DNA of 64,000 nucleotides from Epiperipatus broadwayi. Its lineage: Eukaryota; Onychophora; Udeonychophora; Euonychophora; Peripatidae. Made by a program: the position numbers and the translations under genes. The stretch's first letter is position 1, and each line of letters opens with the position of its first letter. Positions 63,431 to 64,000 of the stretch are shown here, piece by piece. The stretch is taken from positions 1,313,501 to 1,377,500 of the forward strand of contig JAQFVV010000028.1 of assembly GCA_028023455.1 (NCBI GenBank). The letters are read 5' to 3'. The notes under the pieces are model-generated. The model was not told the origin of the DNA, made no database searches, and was given only the letters and a program-made list of their open reading frames with translations.

Positions 63431-64000
63431 CTGGGGAGAAACCATTAAGGTCATACAAAAATTTAAGAGAAATGAAAAATGATAGATTTCTCTAAAACAG
63501 TAATAAATTTGAGTAGTTTTCTCAACAAAGGCAGATATTATTTGTGATATAAAGATTATTTTAAAGACAATTTTAAAAAGTGCTTTATTATTTTTCTGCA
63601 GAATATAATTCATCTTACCTTTTTATTTATTTCCAGATTTTGTTTTGATTTACAAGAGTCACAATTTACACTTCACTCTTGCCTACAATTTCAACTGTCC
63701 AGCAGTCATCCTCAGTGCTTTGAGGTAAAAGCTCTGATGATGACTGCTCTACAGTTGAAACTGTGGCAACAGGAGATAAAATCATAAGTTAAAAGTGCAT
63801 TGTGAAGTGTAAATTGTGGAGTATATGATATATTATATATAATTAAGCAATGCAAATAAGGAGAAGTGGAAGGAAATTTTAATACTTCAAAAAGTCAAAC
63901 TTCTTGCACTCATTCATTTGACATCACTGCAGATATATGTATAATATTGATTTTTCCATTTGTTTGTATTTGTAATTCAAATTTGAATGCATTGTTTGTA
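63431..64000. other. AT-rich DNA with a nested inverted repeat
   Basis: Arms 63660-63676 and 63802-63818 ('cacaatttacacttcac' and its perfect inverse) enclose a second pair, 63689-63710 and 63738-63760 ('cagcagtcatc' against 'gatgactgctc' and flanks). Together they make a 160-bp fold-back structure, probably a MITE, in what would be the intron before the candidate exon. Confidence 0.75.

Overview
This window is AT-rich, repeat-dense animal nuclear DNA with almost no coding content. It has no prokaryotic-type genes, operons or CRISPR arrays. The reading frames that can be recognised are decayed transposable elements, plus one possible host exon at the right edge. The mix (Penelope-like element, mariner, Merlin, a LINE with a CACAT-repeat 3' tail, SINEs made from tRNA-Gly, many long fold-back repeats) fits an invertebrate metazoan. 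The overall style reminds me of a cephalopod mollusc such as an octopus, but that is recognition and not proof. The window is probably intergenic or deep intronic.

Layout. 0-10 kb: a mariner relic with TIRs (2008-2876), a (TATC)n/(TA)n microsatellite (3727), the 3' end of a LINE (4325-5354), and a second mariner transposase relic on the minus strand (7880-8850). 10-20 kb: mostly AT-rich non-coding DNA with a LINE scrap fused to a fold-back element (12401-12976), a decayed tandem-like tract (13.1-15 kb), a tRNA-type SINE (15385), an inverted repeat (18188-18568) and AT/CA microsatellites. 20-30 kb: a third mariner relic (19860-20300), a LINE tail (20538), a small palindrome (27421), a minus-strand SINE (27721), and a head-to-head LINE pair (28361-29356). 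30-40 kb: a 570-bp palindrome carrying tRNA-like sequence on both arms (29645-30212), a SINE (31393), a cluster of fold-back elements (32.9-35 kb), a Merlin/ISXO2-like transposase relic (35641-36171), and a composite block bounded by two palindromic MITEs (38390-40318). 40-50 kb: a complex minisatellite (40555-41770), a palindrome (43752-44029), and the most striking structure, a 2.7-kb palindrome of two Penelope-like retroelement copies (44912-47612). 50-64 kb: more palindromes (52727-52950), fold-back elements (55700-56085), a 1.16-kb near-symmetric palindrome (57602-58758), an isolated NRF1-like site, a GC-rich islet, a long CT/AT microsatellite, and a candidate coding exon on the minus strand (63335-63430).

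No working gene system is visible. The unifying theme is inverted symmetry: at least ten inverted repeats from about 40 bp to 1.3 kb per arm, several made of two 5'-truncated retroelement copies joined head to head. If any are transcribed, for example inside introns, they would form long double-stranded RNA. That is the main biological possibility to follow up.
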